Assembly (NCBI RefSeq): GCF_009765445.1
Contig: NZ_WHOY01000031.1
Coordinates: 1,304,959 to 1,368,958 of the forward strand
Source: Pantoea sp. BAV 3049
GTDB lineage: Bacteria; Pseudomonadota; Gammaproteobacteria; Enterobacterales; Enterobacteriaceae
Direction of reading: 5' to 3'
Length of the DNA stretch: 64,000 nucleotides
Below, one piece after another: positions 11,248 through 22,460 of this stretch (position 1 is the first letter of the stretch; every line of letters begins with the position of its first letter). The position numbers and the translations under genes are program-made. The notes under the pieces are model-generated. The model made no database searches. It was given only the letters and a program-made list of their open reading frames with translations, and had not been told where the DNA came from.

Positions 11248-12234
11248 GTGTTAAAGAAAGTCCTTCCTCTGCTAATTATCAGTGCATTCCCTACTTTTGC
11301 CGCCAAACCTCAGCTTACGGTTTACACCTACGACTCCTTCTCTGCCGACTGGGGCCCCGGCCCGGCTATCAAGAAAGCCTTTGAAGCCAACTGTGGCTGC
11401 GAACTGAAGTACGTCACGCTGGAAGACGGCGTTTCGCTGCTTAATCGCGTGCGTATGGAAGGTAAAAACAGCAAGGCTGACGTGGTACTGGGGCTGGATA
11501 ACAACCTGCTGGATGCCGCTGAAAAAACCAATCTGTTTGCCAAAAGCAACGTCGACACCAGCAAAACCACCGTACCTGGCGGCTGGAAAGACAGCACATT
11601 TGTACCTTTTGACTATGGCTGGTACGCCTTTGTTTATGACAACACTAAGCTGCAAAACCCGCCGAAAAGCCTGAAAGAACTGGTGGAGACCGATCGCCCG
11701 CTGAAGGTGATTTATGAAGATCCCCGTACCAGCACGCCAGGCCTGGGCCTGCTGCTGTGGATGCAGAAAGTCTATGGCGATAAATCCCCGCAAGCCTGGC
11801 AGAAACTGGCGAAGAAAACGGTCACCGTGACCAAGGGCTGGAGTGAAGCCTATGGGTTGTTCCTGAAGGGCGAGAGCGATATGGTACTCAGTTACACCAC
11901 TTCTCCGGCGTACCACCTGATCGAAGAGAAGAAGTCGCAGTATGCCGCAGCTAATTTCAGCGAAGGCCACTACCTGCAGGTTGAAGTTGCGGGGCAGCTG
12001 AAATCCAGCAAACAGCCACAGCTGGCGCAGAAGTTTATGCAATTCATGCTGGATAAACCCTTCCAGGACACCATCCCGACCGGCAACTGGATGTATCCGG
12101 TGGTGAAAAGCCAGCTGCCAGCCGGGTTTGATACCCTGACCGTGCCGGCAACTTCGCTGCAATACACCCCGCAGGAAGTGGCCAGTCATCGCAGCGAATG
12201 GATCTGTGCATGGCAACGCGCCGTCAGCCGCTGA
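11248..12234 (+). CDS. thiB: Thiamine/TPP ABC transporter, periplasmic binding protein
   Basis: Periplasmic receptor of the ThiBPQ importer for thiamine and its phosphates. I place the start at GTG 11248 (M-L-K-K-V-L-P), seven bases after AAGGAA; this begins a normal signal peptide ending near FAA and gives 328 residues, like E. coli (327). A longer frame from a TTG at 11215 adds a basic extension before the signal peptide and is unlikely. TVYTYDSFSADWGPGP and YTTSPAYHLIEEK are family hallmarks. Confidence 0.95.
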   Translation: MLKKVLPLLIISAFPTFAAKPQLTVYTYDSFSADWGPGPAIKKAFEANCGCELKYVTLEDGVSLLNRVRMEGKNSKADVVLGLDNNLLDAAEKTNLFAKSNVDTSKTTVPGGWKDSTFVPFDYGWYAFVYDNTKLQNPPKSLKELVETDRPLKVIYEDPRTSTPGLGLLLWMQKVYGDKSPQAWQKLAKKTVTVTKGWSEAYGLFLKGESDMVLSYTTSPAYHLIEEKKSQYAAANFSEGHYLQVEVAGQLKSSKQPQLAQKFMQFMLDKPFQDTIPTGNWMYPVVKSQLPAGFDTLTVPATSLQYTPQEVASHRSEWICAWQRAVSR

Positions 12235-13820
12235 TCCTCGCGGCTTTAGTGCCCGGCGGCCTTGCAGCGATGCTGCTGGTCGCCGTGGCACTGCTGGCTT
12301 TCTGTGCTTTGTGGTACAACGCGCCAGAGATCGACTGGAGCGCTGTCTGGCATGATGATTATCTGTGGCACGTGCTGCGCTTCTCATTCCTGCAGGCTTC
12401 TCTCTCCGCCGTACTGGCTGTGGTGCCCGCGATTCCGCTGTCCCGTGCGCTGTACCGACGCCGCTTCCGGGGAAGAGAAGCCTTGCTGAGGTTGTGCGCC
12501 ATGACGCTGGTGTTGCCGGTGCTGGTGGCGGTATTCGGTATCCTCAGCGTTTACGGCCGCACCGGTTGGCTGGCCACGCTCTGTGCCGGGCTTGGAATCG
12601 ACTACAATTTCACTCCTTACGGGCTGCAGGGCATCCTGCTGGCACATGTTTTCTTTAACCTCCCGCTGGCGTCCCGGTTACTGTTGCAGGCGCTGGAGCA
12701 AATACCCGGCGAGCAGCGCCAGCTGGCCGCTCAGCTGGGCATGAAAGGCTGGGATCACTTCCGCATTGTGGAATGGCCGTGGCTGCGACGCCAAATCCTG
12801 CCAGCCGGTGCGCTGATCTTTATGCTGTGCTTCGCCAGCTTTGCCACCGTGCTGTCACTGGGCGGCGGTCCCAAAGCGACCACCATCGAACTCGCCATTT
12901 TCCAGGCACTAAGCTTTGATTACGATCCGGGACGCGCGGCACTGCTGGCGCTGATTCAGATGGCGTGCTGCCTGGGACTGGTGATGCTCAGCCAGCGCCT
13001 CAGTAAAGCCATACCGTCCGGCACGGCCAGCGTCAGCGGCTGGCGTAATCCGCAGGACAGCCTGTCGGCAAAAACTCTGGATACTGTACTGATCTCGCTG
13101 GCCCTGCTGCTGCTGCTGCCGCCACTGCTGGCGGTGATTGTTGACGGTATCAATCGCGGCTTGCCCACCGTACTGCAACAACCGGCGCTGTGGCAGGCCA
13201 CGTTCACTTCAGTCCGTATTGCGGTGGCTGCGGGTGTACTCTGTGTGATCCTGACGACCATGCTACTGTGGAGCAGCCGGGAACTCCGGCTTAAACAGCG
13301 TGAGTTTGCCGGACAAGCGCTGGAGATGAGCGGCATGCTGATCCTCGCTATGCCTGGCATCGTGCTGGCGACCGGCTTTTTCCTGTTGCTCAACCAGACC
13401 ACTGGCTTGCCGCAATCGGCAGATGGCATTGTGATTTTCACCAATGCGCTGATGGCCGTGCCTTACGCCATGAAAGTACTGGAAAACCCGCTGCGGGACA
13501 TTGCCGAACGCTATAACCGCCTGTGCCTGTCGCTGGATATCCGCGGCTGGAACCGGCTGCGACTGATTGAACTGCGGGCGCTGAAGCGACCGCTGGCTCA
13601 GGCGCTGGCTTTCGCCTGCGTGCTGTCAATTGGCGATTTCGGCGTGGTGGCGCTGTTTGGCAACGAAGACTTCCGTACGCTGCCGTTCTACCTCTACCAG
13701 CAAATTGGCTCTTACCGCAGTGAAGACGGTGCGGTAACCGCCCTGCTGCTGCTGTTGCTGTGTTTCCTGTTATTCACCCTGATTGAAAAACTGCCGGGCC
13801 GCTATGCTGACGCTGACTAA
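12210..13820 (+). CDS. thiP: Thiamine/TPP ABC transporter, permease
   Basis: Inner-membrane permease with two fused binding-protein-dependent transport domains, each with its cytoplasmic coupling loop (for example [19 protein letters not shown]). Many hydrophobic segments are visible. The chosen ATG at 12210 (MATRRQPLI) matches the E. coli start and gives 536 residues, the usual length. It overlaps the end of thiB by 25 bases, and thiQ starts inside its 3' end, indicating translational coupling. Confidence 0.96.
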   Translation: MATRRQPLILAALVPGGLAAMLLVAVALLAFCALWYNAPEIDWSAVWHDDYLWHVLRFSFLQASLSAVLAVVPAIPLSRALYRRRFRGREALLRLCAMTLVLPVLVAVFGILSVYGRTGWLATLCAGLGIDYNFTPYGLQGILLAHVFFNLPLASRLLLQALEQIPGEQRQLAAQLGMKGWDHFRIVEWPWLRRQILPAGALIFMLCFASFATVLSLGGGPKATTIELAIFQALSFDYDPGRAALLALIQMACCLGLVMLSQRLSKAIPSGTASVSGWRNPQDSLSAKTLDTVLISLALLLLLPPLLAVIVDGINRGLPTVLQQPALWQATFTSVRIAVAAGVLCVILTTMLLWSSRELRLKQREFAGQALEMSGMLILAMPGIVLATGFFLLLNQTTGLPQSADGIVIFTNALMAVPYAMKVLENPLRDIAERYNRLCLSLDIRGWNRLRLIELRALKRPLAQALAFACVLSIGDFGVVALFGNEDFRTLPFYLYQQIGSYRSEDGAVTALLLLLLCFLLFTLIEKLPGRYADAD

Positions 13821-14505
13821 CCTTACCTGGATCTATAACCACCTGCCGATGCGCTTTTCACTCAATATGCAGGTCGGGGAAAGGCTTGCCGTGCTGGGGC
13901 CAAGCGGCGCGGGGAAAAGTACCCTGCTGAGCCTGATTGCTGGTTTTCTGACGGCGGACAGCGGCAGCCTGCTGATTAACGGCGAGGAGCACAGCGAGAC
14001 GCCTCCCGCCAGGCGACCGGTCTCAATGCTGTTTCAGGAGAACAATCTGTTTCCGCATCTGACGGTAGCGCAGAACATTGGCCTGGGGTTAGATCCGGGG
14101 CTAAAACTGGATCACCAGCAAAAGCAGGCGCTGCAAAGCATTGCGCAGCGTGTCGGGCTGGAAGAGTACCTGACGCGCCGGCCTGGAGAACTGTCCGGCG
14201 GTCAGCGCCAGCGTGCCGCCCTCGCCCGTTGCCTGGTACGGAAACAGCCGGTACTGCTGCTGGACGAACCTTTCTCGGCGCTGGATCCGGCACTGCGTCA
14301 GGAGATGCTGCAACTGGTGGATGAAGTTTGCCTGGAGCGCAATATCACCCTGCTGATGGTATCGCACAGTATTGAAGATGCTGCACGCATTACGCCGCGC
14401 AGCGTGCTGATTGTTGATGGCCGGGTGTACTGGGACGGCAGAACTTCAGCTCTGCTGCAGGGCGAGGTCAGTGAAGCTGCGGTGTTGGGGATCAGTGTCC
14501 GATAA
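13804..14505 (+). CDS. thiQ: Thiamine/TPP ABC transporter, ATPase
   Basis: ATP-binding subunit of ThiBPQ. Walker [10 protein letters not shown], signature LSGGQRQR and Walker [14 protein letters not shown] are present. The start [19 protein letters not shown] at ATG 13804 corresponds to the E. coli start; 233 residues. It overlaps thiP by 17 bases, and its last 14 bases overlap the convergent yabI gene. Confidence 0.96.
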   Translation: MLTLTNLTWIYNHLPMRFSLNMQVGERLAVLGPSGAGKSTLLSLIAGFLTADSGSLLINGEEHSETPPARRPVSMLFQENNLFPHLTVAQNIGLGLDPGLKLDHQQKQALQSIAQRVGLEEYLTRRPGELSGGQRQRAALARCLVRKQPVLLLDEPFSALDPALRQEMLQLVDEVCLERNITLLMVSHSIEDAARITPRSVLIVDGRVYWDGRTSALLQGEVSEAAVLGISVR

Positions 14506-15259
14506 AGACCTGCCACAGTAGCTGGCGGAAGACCGGCATCATCGGGTTAAACTGAAGGGCGACAAAGCTGGCGACAGCAATCACCATCATTAACGGTGCC
14601 AGCCAGCGCAGGCGGGAAGACGGCAGATACAGCGTCGCCCAGTCGGACTGTTTTTTCGCCCGAAGCCAGCGCCAGCACAGCCAGCAGCCAAGCCACACCA
14701 GCAGCGCTACCGCCAGCAGGAGCCATTTAAACGTGCCGCTGCTGGCGTCCTTTGGCACATCAATCGCCACCCCGGCCAGGATCCCCGGCAGCAGGTAGAG
14801 CGGCGGCCACAGCACGCAGCCGATAATATTCGGCGGAATAAACTTCTTCACCGGCAGCTCAAGCATCCCCGCCACCAGCGGGATCAGCGGTCGGGTTGGC
14901 CCGACAAAACGGCCGACAATGATGGTGAACATGCTGTGCTGATGTAACGCATGCTCGGTCTTGTTCATCAGCGCCTGATGCTTTTTAATGAAGGACCAGC
15001 GGTGCAGCGGCCCTTTAAACTGCCAGCCGATCAGATAGGAGGCCCAGTCACCTACCAGGCAACCGACGGTACCCGCAAGCCAGGCAGGATACAGCCCGAT
15101 CTGCCCGCTGCCGATCAGTGCGCCAAACGACGCCATCAGCACCGTTCCGGGCAGCAGCAATCCCACCAGCGCCAGCGACTCGAAAAAGGTAATCAACCCT
15201 ACAGCCAGCAGCGACCAGGCAAGTGATTGCGTAATAAGATGTTCCAGCCAGGCTTCCAT
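14492..15259 (-). CDS. yabI: DedA-family membrane protein YabI
   Basis: Inner-membrane DedA-family (SNARE-associated/VTT domain) protein. Relatives act in lipid carrier or phospholipid flipping and membrane homeostasis; the exact substrate of YabI is uncertain. The 255 residues from ATG 15257-15259 ([12 protein letters not shown]) match E. coli YabI (254). Family motifs include [16 protein letters not shown], the glycine-rich GALIGSG..G and [17 protein letters not shown]. It is convergent with and slightly overlaps thiQ, as in E. coli. Confidence 0.93.
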   Translation of the reverse strand: MEAWLEHLITQSLAWSLLAVGLITFFESLALVGLLLPGTVLMASFGALIGSGQIGLYPAWLAGTVGCLVGDWASYLIGWQFKGPLHRWSFIKKHQALMNKTEHALHQHSMFTIIVGRFVGPTRPLIPLVAGMLELPVKKFIPPNIIGCVLWPPLYLLPGILAGVAIDVPKDASSGTFKWLLLAVALLVWLGCWLCWRWLRAKKQSDWATLYLPSSRLRWLAPLMMVIAVASFVALQFNPMMPVFRQLLWQVFIGH

Positions 15260-15380
15260 ACTATCCACATTCTTTTCATCAGGATGACGGATTGTCGTGA
15301 GCCACCCTGAATCCGTCAAGCGCTGTTTTGTATGCGGATACTGTTAAGAGCGGCAACCTGACAGCGCCCGTCAATACAGA

Positions 15381-15400
15381 CACTGTATAAATAAACATGC
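15381..15400 (+). promoter_or_regulatory. LexA (SOS) box upstream of polB
   Basis: CACTGTATAAATAAACATGC fits the LexA consensus CTG-TATATATA-CAG in the left half-site and spacer, with the last half-site degraded (CAT for CAG). It lies about 40 bases before the polB start. E. coli polB (dinA) is a LexA-repressed SOS gene with a similarly placed box. Confidence 0.75.
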
Positions 15401-15436
15401 TATTATTGGGCATTATTACGGCAATAAGGATCACAG

Positions 15437-17797
15437 GTGAACGACGCACGCGCAGGCTTTCTGCTCACCCGCCACTGGCGGGATACTCCTTCAGGCACCG
15501 AAGTGGTGTTGTGGCTGGCGACTGATGCCGGTCCGCAGCGCGTGGTGGTGCCGCCACAGGAGTCGGTCGCCTTTATTCCCCAGGAGTCTCTGCCGCAGGT
15601 TAAAGCTCTGCTGAAACAGGAGCGCCATTACCGGCTGGTCCCGCTTGAGCTGAAAGATTTTCGCCAGCGTCCCGTGGCGGGTCTCTATTGCAAACAGTAT
15701 CGTCAGTTGCAAAAGTTGGAGAAGCTGCTGCGCGAAAACGGCGTGATGGTCTTTGAGGCGGATATCCGCCCACCGGAACGTTTTCTGATGGAACGCTTTA
15801 TCACTTCTCCGGTGTGGTTCAGCGGCCAGCCTGCCGGCCACAGCCTGATCAACGCCCGCCTCAAGCCTAATCCTGAGTACCGGCCGCCGCTGAAATGGGT
15901 ATCGCTGGATATTGAAACCACCCGCCACGGCGAGCTGTACTGCATCGGGTTGGAGGGCTGCGGCCAGCGCGATGTCTATATGCTCGGCCCGGAAAATGGC
16001 GACGCCAGCGGGCTGGATTTTAATCTGGAATACGTTTCCAGTCGCCCGCAACTGCTGGAAAAACTTAACACGTGGTTTGAGCAGCACGATCCTGACGTGC
16101 TGATTGGCTGGAATGTGGTGCAGTTCGACCTGAAGATGCTGCAAAAGCATGCGGATCGCTACGGCATCCCGCTGCGTCTTGGCCGCAATCATGCGGTGCT
16201 GGAGTGGCGTGAGCATGGCTTCAAGCCCGGTGTGTTCTTCGCTCAGGCTACCGGCCGACTGATTATCGACGGCATTGAAGCGCTGAAATCCGCCTTCTGG
16301 AATTTTGACTCATTCAGCCTGGAATCGGTCTCACGAGAATTGCTGGGTGAAGGTAAGGCCATCGATAATCCGTGGGACAGAATGCAGGAGATCGACCAGC
16401 GTTTTGCAGAAAACAAACCGGCACTGGCTCTGTATAACCTGAAGGATTGCGAGCTGGTTACGCGCATTTTTCAGCACACCGAGCTGATGCCGTTCCTGCT
16501 GGAGCGGGCCACGGTCAACGGGCTGGCAGCAGATCGCCACGGCGGGTCGGTTGCCGCTTTCGGCCATCTTTATCTGCCCCGTATGCACCGCGCCGGGTTT
16601 GTCGCGCCCGGGCTGGGTGAAGTTGCACCGGAAGCCAGCCCGGGTGGTTACGTGATGGATTCCCGCCCCGGCCTGTATGACTCCGTGCTGGTGCTGGATT
16701 ACAAAAGCCTCTATCCCTCCATAATTCGTACTTTCCTGATCGACCCGGTCGGGCTGGTCGAGGGCATGGCGCATCCTGATGATGCCGATTCGGTCAGCGG
16801 TTTTCGCGGTGCACGCTTCTCACGAACCCGTCACTGCCTGCCGGAAATTGTCAGCCAGATCTGGCAGGGCCGTGAAGCGGCCAGGAAACAGGGTAATAAG
16901 CCGCTTTCACAGGCGCTGAAAATCATTATGAACGCCTTCTATGGCGTGCTGGGCACCAGCGCCTGCCGCTTCTTCGATCCCCGGCTCGCGTCCTCCATTA
17001 CCCTGCGCGGCCACGAAATCATGCGCCAGACCAAAGAGCTGGTGGAGGCCGAAGGGTATGACGTTATCTACGGCGATACCGACTCCACTTTTGTCTGGCT
17101 GAAAACCGCACATGATGAAGAGAGCGCCGCCGTCATTGGTCGCCGTCTGGTGGAGAAGGTCAACAGCTGGTGGCGCGAGCATTTGCAGCAGGAGTACGGG
17201 CTGGAAAGCGCGCTGGAGCTGGAATATGAAACCCACTTCAGCCGTTTCCTGATGCCAACGATCCGCGGTGCGGAACAGGGCAGTAAAAAACGGTACGCCG
17301 GGCTGATCCGCGAAGGCCAAAAAGAGCGGATGGTCTTTAAAGGCCTGGAGACGGTGCGAACTGACTGGACACCGCTGGCGCAAAACTTTCAGCAGGCGCT
17401 GTATCTGAAGATTTTTAAAAACCAGCCTTATCAGGAGTTCATCCGCGAAACGGTGCGCAAACTGCTGGATGGCGAGCTGGACAGCCAGCTGACCTACGGT
17501 AAAAGATTGCGCCGTCCGCTGGATGATTATCAGCGTAATGTCCCACCCCACGTGCGAGCTGCGCGTATTGCCGATGAGCAAAATCAGAAACTGGGCCGGC
17601 CGCTGCAGTATCAGAATGGCGGGAAAATTCGCTATGTGATGGCAACAAGCGGTCCCGAACCGCTGGAGGCCCGCATCACGCCGCTGGACTACGATCATTA
17701 CCTGTCAAAACAGCTTCAGCCGGTTGCTGACGGGATACTCCCCTTCCTCCAGGATGACTTTGCTACACTGGTAACAGGTCAGTTGGGGCTTTTTTGA
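15437..17797 (+). CDS. polB: DNA polymerase II
   Basis: Family B DNA polymerase with 3'-5' proofreading, used in SOS-linked replication restart and lesion bypass. It is 786 residues (E. coli 783). The exonuclease motif DIETT (about residue 156), polymerase motif [14 protein letters not shown], motif B region [12 protein letters not shown] and motif C YGDTDST are all present, so the enzyme looks active. The GTG start at 15437 follows AATAAGGA. The upstream LexA box suggests SOS control. Confidence 0.97.
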   Translation: MNDARAGFLLTRHWRDTPSGTEVVLWLATDAGPQRVVVPPQESVAFIPQESLPQVKALLKQERHYRLVPLELKDFRQRPVAGLYCKQYRQLQKLEKLLRENGVMVFEADIRPPERFLMERFITSPVWFSGQPAGHSLINARLKPNPEYRPPLKWVSLDIETTRHGELYCIGLEGCGQRDVYMLGPENGDASGLDFNLEYVSSRPQLLEKLNTWFEQHDPDVLIGWNVVQFDLKMLQKHADRYGIPLRLGRNHAVLEWREHGFKPGVFFAQATGRLIIDGIEALKSAFWNFDSFSLESVSRELLGEGKAIDNPWDRMQEIDQRFAENKPALALYNLKDCELVTRIFQHTELMPFLLERATVNGLAADRHGGSVAAFGHLYLPRMHRAGFVAPGLGEVAPEASPGGYVMDSRPGLYDSVLVLDYKSLYPSIIRTFLIDPVGLVEGMAHPDDADSVSGFRGARFSRTRHCLPEIVSQIWQGREAARKQGNKPLSQALKIIMNAFYGVLGTSACRFFDPRLASSITLRGHEIMRQTKELVEAEGYDVIYGDTDSTFVWLKTAHDEESAAVIGRRLVEKVNSWWREHLQQEYGLESALELEYETHFSRFLMPTIRGAEQGSKKRYAGLIREGQKERMVFKGLETVRTDWTPLAQNFQQALYLKIFKNQPYQEFIRETVRKLLDGELDSQLTYGKRLRRPLDDYQRNVPPHVRAARIADEQNQKLGRPLQYQNGGKIRYVMATSGPEPLEARITPLDYDHYLSKQLQPVADGILPFLQDDFATLVTGQLGLF

Positions 17798-17930
17798 CAG
17801 GTGACGAATGCGTTGCCTTCCAGTACCATAGCGCCCTTCCTGACGATCTGAATTTTCCTGCCGGGCAGTCATTGCCGGGCGGAAGTGCTATTGCCTGCTA
17901 CAACCTCTGAGAGAATCGAGCCGAATATCT

Positions 17931-20837
17931 ATGCCTTTTACACTTGGTCAACGCTGGATCAGCGATACGGAAAGCGAACTGGGATTGGGAACCGTGGTCG
18001 CGGTAGATACGCGCATGGTGACATTGCTTTTCCCCGCCACCGGCGAAAACCGTCTTTATGCTAAAAATGATTCTCCTATAACCCGTGTGATCTTTAATCC
18101 GGGCGATACCATTACCTGCCATGAAGGCTGGCAGCTGATCGTTGCCGATGTCAGTCACGAAAATGGCCTGGTGGCGTACACGGGCACCCGTCTGGATACT
18201 GAAGAGACCGACGTGGTGATGCGTGAAGTGATGCTCGACAGCAAGCTGGTGTTCAGCAAGCCGCAGGATCGCCTGTTCGCCGGTCAGTTGGATCGTATGG
18301 ATCGTTTCGCTCTGCGCTTTCGCGCCCGCAAATATCAGAGCGAGCAGTATCGCCTGCCGATCAGCGGCCTGCGCGGAATGCGTACCAGCCTGATCCCGCA
18401 TCAGCTGCATATCGCCCACGATGTCGGTCGTCGCCACGCTCCCCGCGTTCTGCTGGCAGATGAAGTTGGCCTCGGGAAAACTATCGAAGCCGGAATGATT
18501 ATCCACCAGCAGCTGCTGGCAGGCCGTGCCGATCGAGTGCTGATTATCGTGCCGGAAACGCTGCAGCACCAGTGGCTGGTTGAGATGCTGCGCCGCTTCA
18601 ACCTGCGCTTCGCACTGTTCGATGACGACCGCTATGCGCAGGCACAGCTGGACAGCGACAACGCCTTCGAAACCGAACAGCTGGCGATCTGCTCGCTGGA
18701 CTTCGTCCGTCGTAACAAACAGCGCCTGGAAATGCTGGCCGATGCTTCCTGGGATCTGATGATCGTCGATGAAGCGCACCACCTTGCATGGGAAGAGGGG
18801 CAGCCAAGCCGTGAATATCAGGTAATTGAGCAGCTGGCCGAACAGATCCCCGGCGTGCTGTTACTGACCGCGACGCCGGAGCAGCTGGGAATGGAGAGCC
18901 ATTTCGCCCGTCTGCGCCTGCTGGATCCGGACCGTTTTCACGACTTCGCTGCCTTTGTTGAAGAGCAGCAGCATTTCCGCCCGGTAGCAGACGCGGTAGC
19001 TGGCCTGCTGGCTGATAAAGCGATCAGCGACCAGGAAATGAACCTGCTCAACGACCTCGTGGGCGAGCAGGACATTGAACCGCTGCTGCAGACCGCTAAC
19101 AGCGATCGCGAAGGTAAGCTGGAAGCCCGCCAGGAACTGGTCAGCATGCTGATGGACCGACACGGCACCAGCCGCGTGCTGTTCCGTAACACCCGTAACG
19201 GCGTGAAGGGCTTCCCGAAACGTGAGCTGCACCAGATCCGCCTGCCGCTGCCAACGCAGTATCAGACAGCGATCAAAGTCTCAGGCATCATGGGCGCGCG
19301 TAAAGCTGCCGATGAGCGCGCACGCGATATGCTCTATCCGGAACAGATTTATCAGGAATTTGAAGGCGACAGCGGCACCTGGTGGAACTTTGATCCGCGC
19401 GTTGAGTGGCTGATGGGCTTCCTGACCAGCCACCGCGAGCACAAGGTGCTGGTGATATGTGCTAAAGCCGCCACGGCCCTGCAGCTGGAACAGGTGCTGC
19501 GCGAGCGCGAAGGCATCCGTGCTGCCGTATTCCATGAAGGCCTGTCGATTATTGAACGTGACCGTGCGGCGGCCTGGTTCGCCTCTGAAGAAGATGGCGC
19601 GCAGGTTCTGCTCTGCTCGGAGATCGGTTCCGAAGGCCGCAACTTCCAGTTCGCCAGCCAGATGGTGATGTTCGATCTGCCCTTTAACCCGGATCTGCTG
19701 GAGCAGCGTATTGGCCGTCTCGATCGTATCGGTCAGGCGCACGATATTCAGATCCACGTGCCGTATCTGGAGAAAACCGCCCAGTCAGTGCTGGTGCAGT
19801 GGTATCACGAAGGGCTGGATGCGTTTGAGCATACCTGTCCGACTGGTCGCGCAGTCTATGACAAAGTGTATCCGCAGCTGATCGAGTATCTGGCAGCGCC
19901 GGAAAACCCTCAGGGCCTGGACGAGTTTATCGTCGGATGCCGCAAACAGCATGATGCGCTGAAAAGCCAGCTGGAGCAGGGCCGCGATCGCCTGCTGGAA
20001 CTGAACTCCAACGGCGGCGATAAAGCCTCACAGCTTGCTGAACAAATCGGCGAACAGGATAACAACATCGAACTGGTCAATTTCGCGCTGAACCTGTTTG
20101 ATATCGTCGGCATCAATCAGGAAGATCGCAGCGACAACCTGATCGTGCTGACGCCGGGCGATCATATGCTGGTGCCGGACTTCCCGGGACTGCCCGAAGA
20201 TGGCTGTACAATCACCTTCGATCGCGGCCAGGCGCTCTCCCGTGAGGATGCCCAGTATGTGACATGGGAGCATCCGATCATTCGTAACGGGCTGGATCTG
20301 ATCCTCTCCGGCGATACCGGGAGCTGTGCACTTTCGCTGCTAAAAAACAAAGCGCTGCCGGTGGGCACCCTGCTGGTAGAATTGATTTATGTGGTTGAAG
20401 CACAAGCGCCTAAACACCTGCAGCTGACCCGCTTCCTGCCGCCAACGCCGGTACGTATGCTGGTTGACCGCAAGGGCGCCAACCTGGCCGGTAAAGTTGA
20501 GTTTGAAAGCTTCAACCGCCAGTTGAATGCGGTTAACCGTCACACCGGCAGCAAACTGGTCAACGCGGTGCAGCAGGACGTGCATGCCATTCTGAAACTG
20601 GCGGAAGATCAGGCCGCGGAAGAAGCCCGCAAGTTGATCGATCTCGCCCGTCAGGAAGCGAATGAAAAGCTCAGCGCCGAGCTGTCACGGCTGGATGCCC
20701 TCCGCGCCGTCAATCCGAACATCCGCCAGGATGAGATTGACGCGCTGGAAAGCAACCGCGAGCAGGTGCTGGCCGCGCTGAACGATGCAGGATGGCGCCT
20801 GGATGCGCTGCGTCTGATTGTCGTCACGCATCAGTAA
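17931..20837 (+). CDS. rapA: RNA polymerase-associated ATPase RapA
   Basis: SWI2/SNF2-family ATPase that binds RNA polymerase and promotes its recycling after transcription. The 968-residue length is standard. It has N-terminal Tudor-like domains ([15 protein letters not shown]), a helicase core with Walker [14 protein letters not shown] and DEAH box VDEAHHLAW, motif VI region [11 protein letters not shown], and a C-terminal coiled region rich in Glu/Ala. It is followed by rluA, as in E. coli. Confidence 0.97.
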   Translation: MPFTLGQRWISDTESELGLGTVVAVDTRMVTLLFPATGENRLYAKNDSPITRVIFNPGDTITCHEGWQLIVADVSHENGLVAYTGTRLDTEETDVVMREVMLDSKLVFSKPQDRLFAGQLDRMDRFALRFRARKYQSEQYRLPISGLRGMRTSLIPHQLHIAHDVGRRHAPRVLLADEVGLGKTIEAGMIIHQQLLAGRADRVLIIVPETLQHQWLVEMLRRFNLRFALFDDDRYAQAQLDSDNAFETEQLAICSLDFVRRNKQRLEMLADASWDLMIVDEAHHLAWEEGQPSREYQVIEQLAEQIPGVLLLTATPEQLGMESHFARLRLLDPDRFHDFAAFVEEQQHFRPVADAVAGLLADKAISDQEMNLLNDLVGEQDIEPLLQTANSDREGKLEARQELVSMLMDRHGTSRVLFRNTRNGVKGFPKRELHQIRLPLPTQYQTAIKVSGIMGARKAADERARDMLYPEQIYQEFEGDSGTWWNFDPRVEWLMGFLTSHREHKVLVICAKAATALQLEQVLREREGIRAAVFHEGLSIIERDRAAAWFASEEDGAQVLLCSEIGSEGRNFQFASQMVMFDLPFNPDLLEQRIGRLDRIGQAHDIQIHVPYLEKTAQSVLVQWYHEGLDAFEHTCPTGRAVYDKVYPQLIEYLAAPENPQGLDEFIVGCRKQHDALKSQLEQGRDRLLELNSNGGDKASQLAEQIGEQDNNIELVNFALNLFDIVGINQEDRSDNLIVLTPGDHMLVPDFPGLPEDGCTITFDRGQALSREDAQYVTWEHPIIRNGLDLILSGDTGSCALSLLKNKALPVGTLLVELIYVVEAQAPKHLQLTRFLPPTPVRMLVDRKGANLAGKVEFESFNRQLNAVNRHTGSKLVNAVQQDVHAILKLAEDQAAEEARKLIDLARQEANEKLSAELSRLDALRAVNPNIRQDEIDALESNREQVLAALNDAGWRLDALRLIVVTHQ

Positions 20838-20878
20838 ACATTCATGGGGCGGCTGGTCCGCCCCTGACAGGCAGGAAG

Positions 20879-21532
20879 ATGGAACCCTATAACCCCCCGC
20901 AGGATCCCTGGCTACATATTCTGTATCAGGATGAACATATTATCGTGGTCAACAAGCCCAGCGGGCTGCTGTCCGTGCCAGGCCGTCTTGAGGATCACAA
21001 AGACAGCGTCATGACACGCATCCAGCGCGACTTTCCCACGGCGGAATCTGTACACCGGCTGGATATGGCAACCAGTGGCGTCATTGCGGTGGCACTGACC
21101 AAAGCGGCCGAGCGTGAGCTTAAACGGCAGTTCCGTGAACGCGAACCCAAAAAAACTTATGTGGCGCGCGTGTGGGGACACCCTGAGAAAGATAAGGGGA
21201 TGATTGATTTACCGCTGATTTGCGACTGGCCGAACCGGCCAAAGCAAAAGGTGTGTTTTGAGACGGGCAAAGCCGCGCAGACTGAGTATGAAGTGCTGGA
21301 GTATGAAGCCGGCAATAGCGCCCGGGTGCTGCTGAAGCCGATTACCGGCCGTTCCCATCAGCTCAGAGTCCATCTGCTGGCGCTGGGCCACCCGATTCTG
21401 GGCGACAACTTCTACGCCCATGACCGCGCCCGTGCAATGGCCCCGCGCCTGCAACTCCATGCCGAAATGCTGACTATCACCCATCCGCAGTACCAGACGC
21501 CAATGACCTTTCGGCAGCCTGCAGATTTTTAG
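20879..21532 (+). CDS. rluA: Dual-specificity pseudouridine synthase RluA
   Basis: Makes pseudouridine 746 in 23S rRNA and pseudouridine 32 in several tRNAs. The catalytic aspartate lies in VHRLDMATSGV; the RluA signature GRSHQLRVHL is also present. The ATG at 20879 (MEPYNPPQDPW) with AGGAAG ahead gives 217 residues, close to E. coli (219). The 3' end lies only 12 bases from the end of the convergent cutD gene. In E. coli the neighbour on this side is djlA, so the border of the inserted cluster is here. Confidence 0.96.
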   Translation: MEPYNPPQDPWLHILYQDEHIIVVNKPSGLLSVPGRLEDHKDSVMTRIQRDFPTAESVHRLDMATSGVIAVALTKAAERELKRQFREREPKKTYVARVWGHPEKDKGMIDLPLICDWPNRPKQKVCFETGKAAQTEYEVLEYEAGNSARVLLKPITGRSHQLRVHLLALGHPILGDNFYAHDRARAMAPRLQLHAEMLTITHPQYQTPMTFRQPADF

Positions 21533-21544
21533 ACCCGGGCGCCG

Positions 21545-22453
21545 TCAGCCAATGCAGTGAGATAAGGTGTTGGCCGGTAAACCGTGGTGATGCGCGGCAC
21601 TGACCATCCTCTCCATTTGTGGCTTACCGTGATCGGGGTGCATCTCTTCAAAACGGCAGCTCTTACCTGATAAGTAATATTTGCGATTTCCAAAGTTATG
21701 ATAAGGCAGCAGATCGATCCCCTGGAAGCTGCGGTGCCCATTCACCATCGTCGCAATCAGCGCCATCATCTTGTGAGCTTGTTCCTCACCGTCATTCACT
21801 TCCGGGATAACCGGGATACGGATGCGCAGCGGTATGCCCTGCTGTAACAACTTCTTCAGATTATTCAGGATGCTGCGATTACTTACGCCGGTATAGCGTT
21901 GGTGCAGCGTTTCATCGGCCAGTTTAATATCATACAGAATCAGCTGGCTGGCTTCGCACGCCTGCCACACAGCAGACCAGGGCGCAAAACCGGAGGTCTC
22001 CACAGCCGTGTGGATACCTTCCTGCCTCGCCCGCAGCAGCAGCGCCCGTGAAAACTCAGGCTGCATCGCCATTTCGCCGCCGCTGAGCGTCATGCCGCCA
22101 CCGGAAGTACGATAGTAAAGCTCATCGGCAGTCACCGCGTGCATCACTTCCTCAACACTAAGCTTGCTGCCAATGTTACGTATTGCCGCAGCAGGACAGG
22201 CCCCATCGACAGGCCAGCCTGCGCAGAGGCTCCTGTCAGGCTGGGTGGTTTGTTTGCCCGGGCAAGCCTGCCAACACTGCACTTTTTCACAGCGTGAGCT
22301 GTCGAATAAGACTTCGGGATGCACCGCAAGGCTCTCTGGATTCGCACACCATGCGCAGGCCATCTGACACCCCTTCAGAAAGACCACGGTGCGAACACCG
22401 GGGCCATCATGCAGGGAAAAACGCTGAATATTAAACACCGTACCTTTGGTCAT
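21545..22453 (-). CDS. cutD: Glycyl-radical enzyme activase, choline TMA-lyase activating enzyme type
   Basis: Radical SAM enzyme that installs the glycyl radical on the partner lyase. It has 302 residues from ATG 22451-22453 (MTKGTVFNIQRFSLHDGPG), with the activase motif HDGPGVRTVVF, the [4Fe-4S] motif GCQMACAWCANPES, and a ferredoxin-like insert carrying further CxxxC/CP cysteines (about residues 50-90), typical of CutD-like activases. GGG.TLSGGEMAMQP is the usual glycine-rich region. It starts seven bases after cutC, with GAGG overlapping the cutC stop region, so it is coupled to cutC. Confidence 0.9.
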   Translation of the reverse strand: MTKGTVFNIQRFSLHDGPGVRTVVFLKGCQMACAWCANPESLAVHPEVLFDSSRCEKVQCWQACPGKQTTQPDRSLCAGWPVDGACPAAAIRNIGSKLSVEEVMHAVTADELYYRTSGGGMTLSGGEMAMQPEFSRALLLRARQEGIHTAVETSGFAPWSAVWQACEASQLILYDIKLADETLHQRYTGVSNRSILNNLKKLLQQGIPLRIRIPVIPEVNDGEEQAHKMMALIATMVNGHRSFQGIDLLPYHNFGNRKYYLSGKSCRFEEMHPDHGKPQMERMVSAAHHHGLPANTLSHCIG

Positions 22454-22460
22454 AGCAGCC

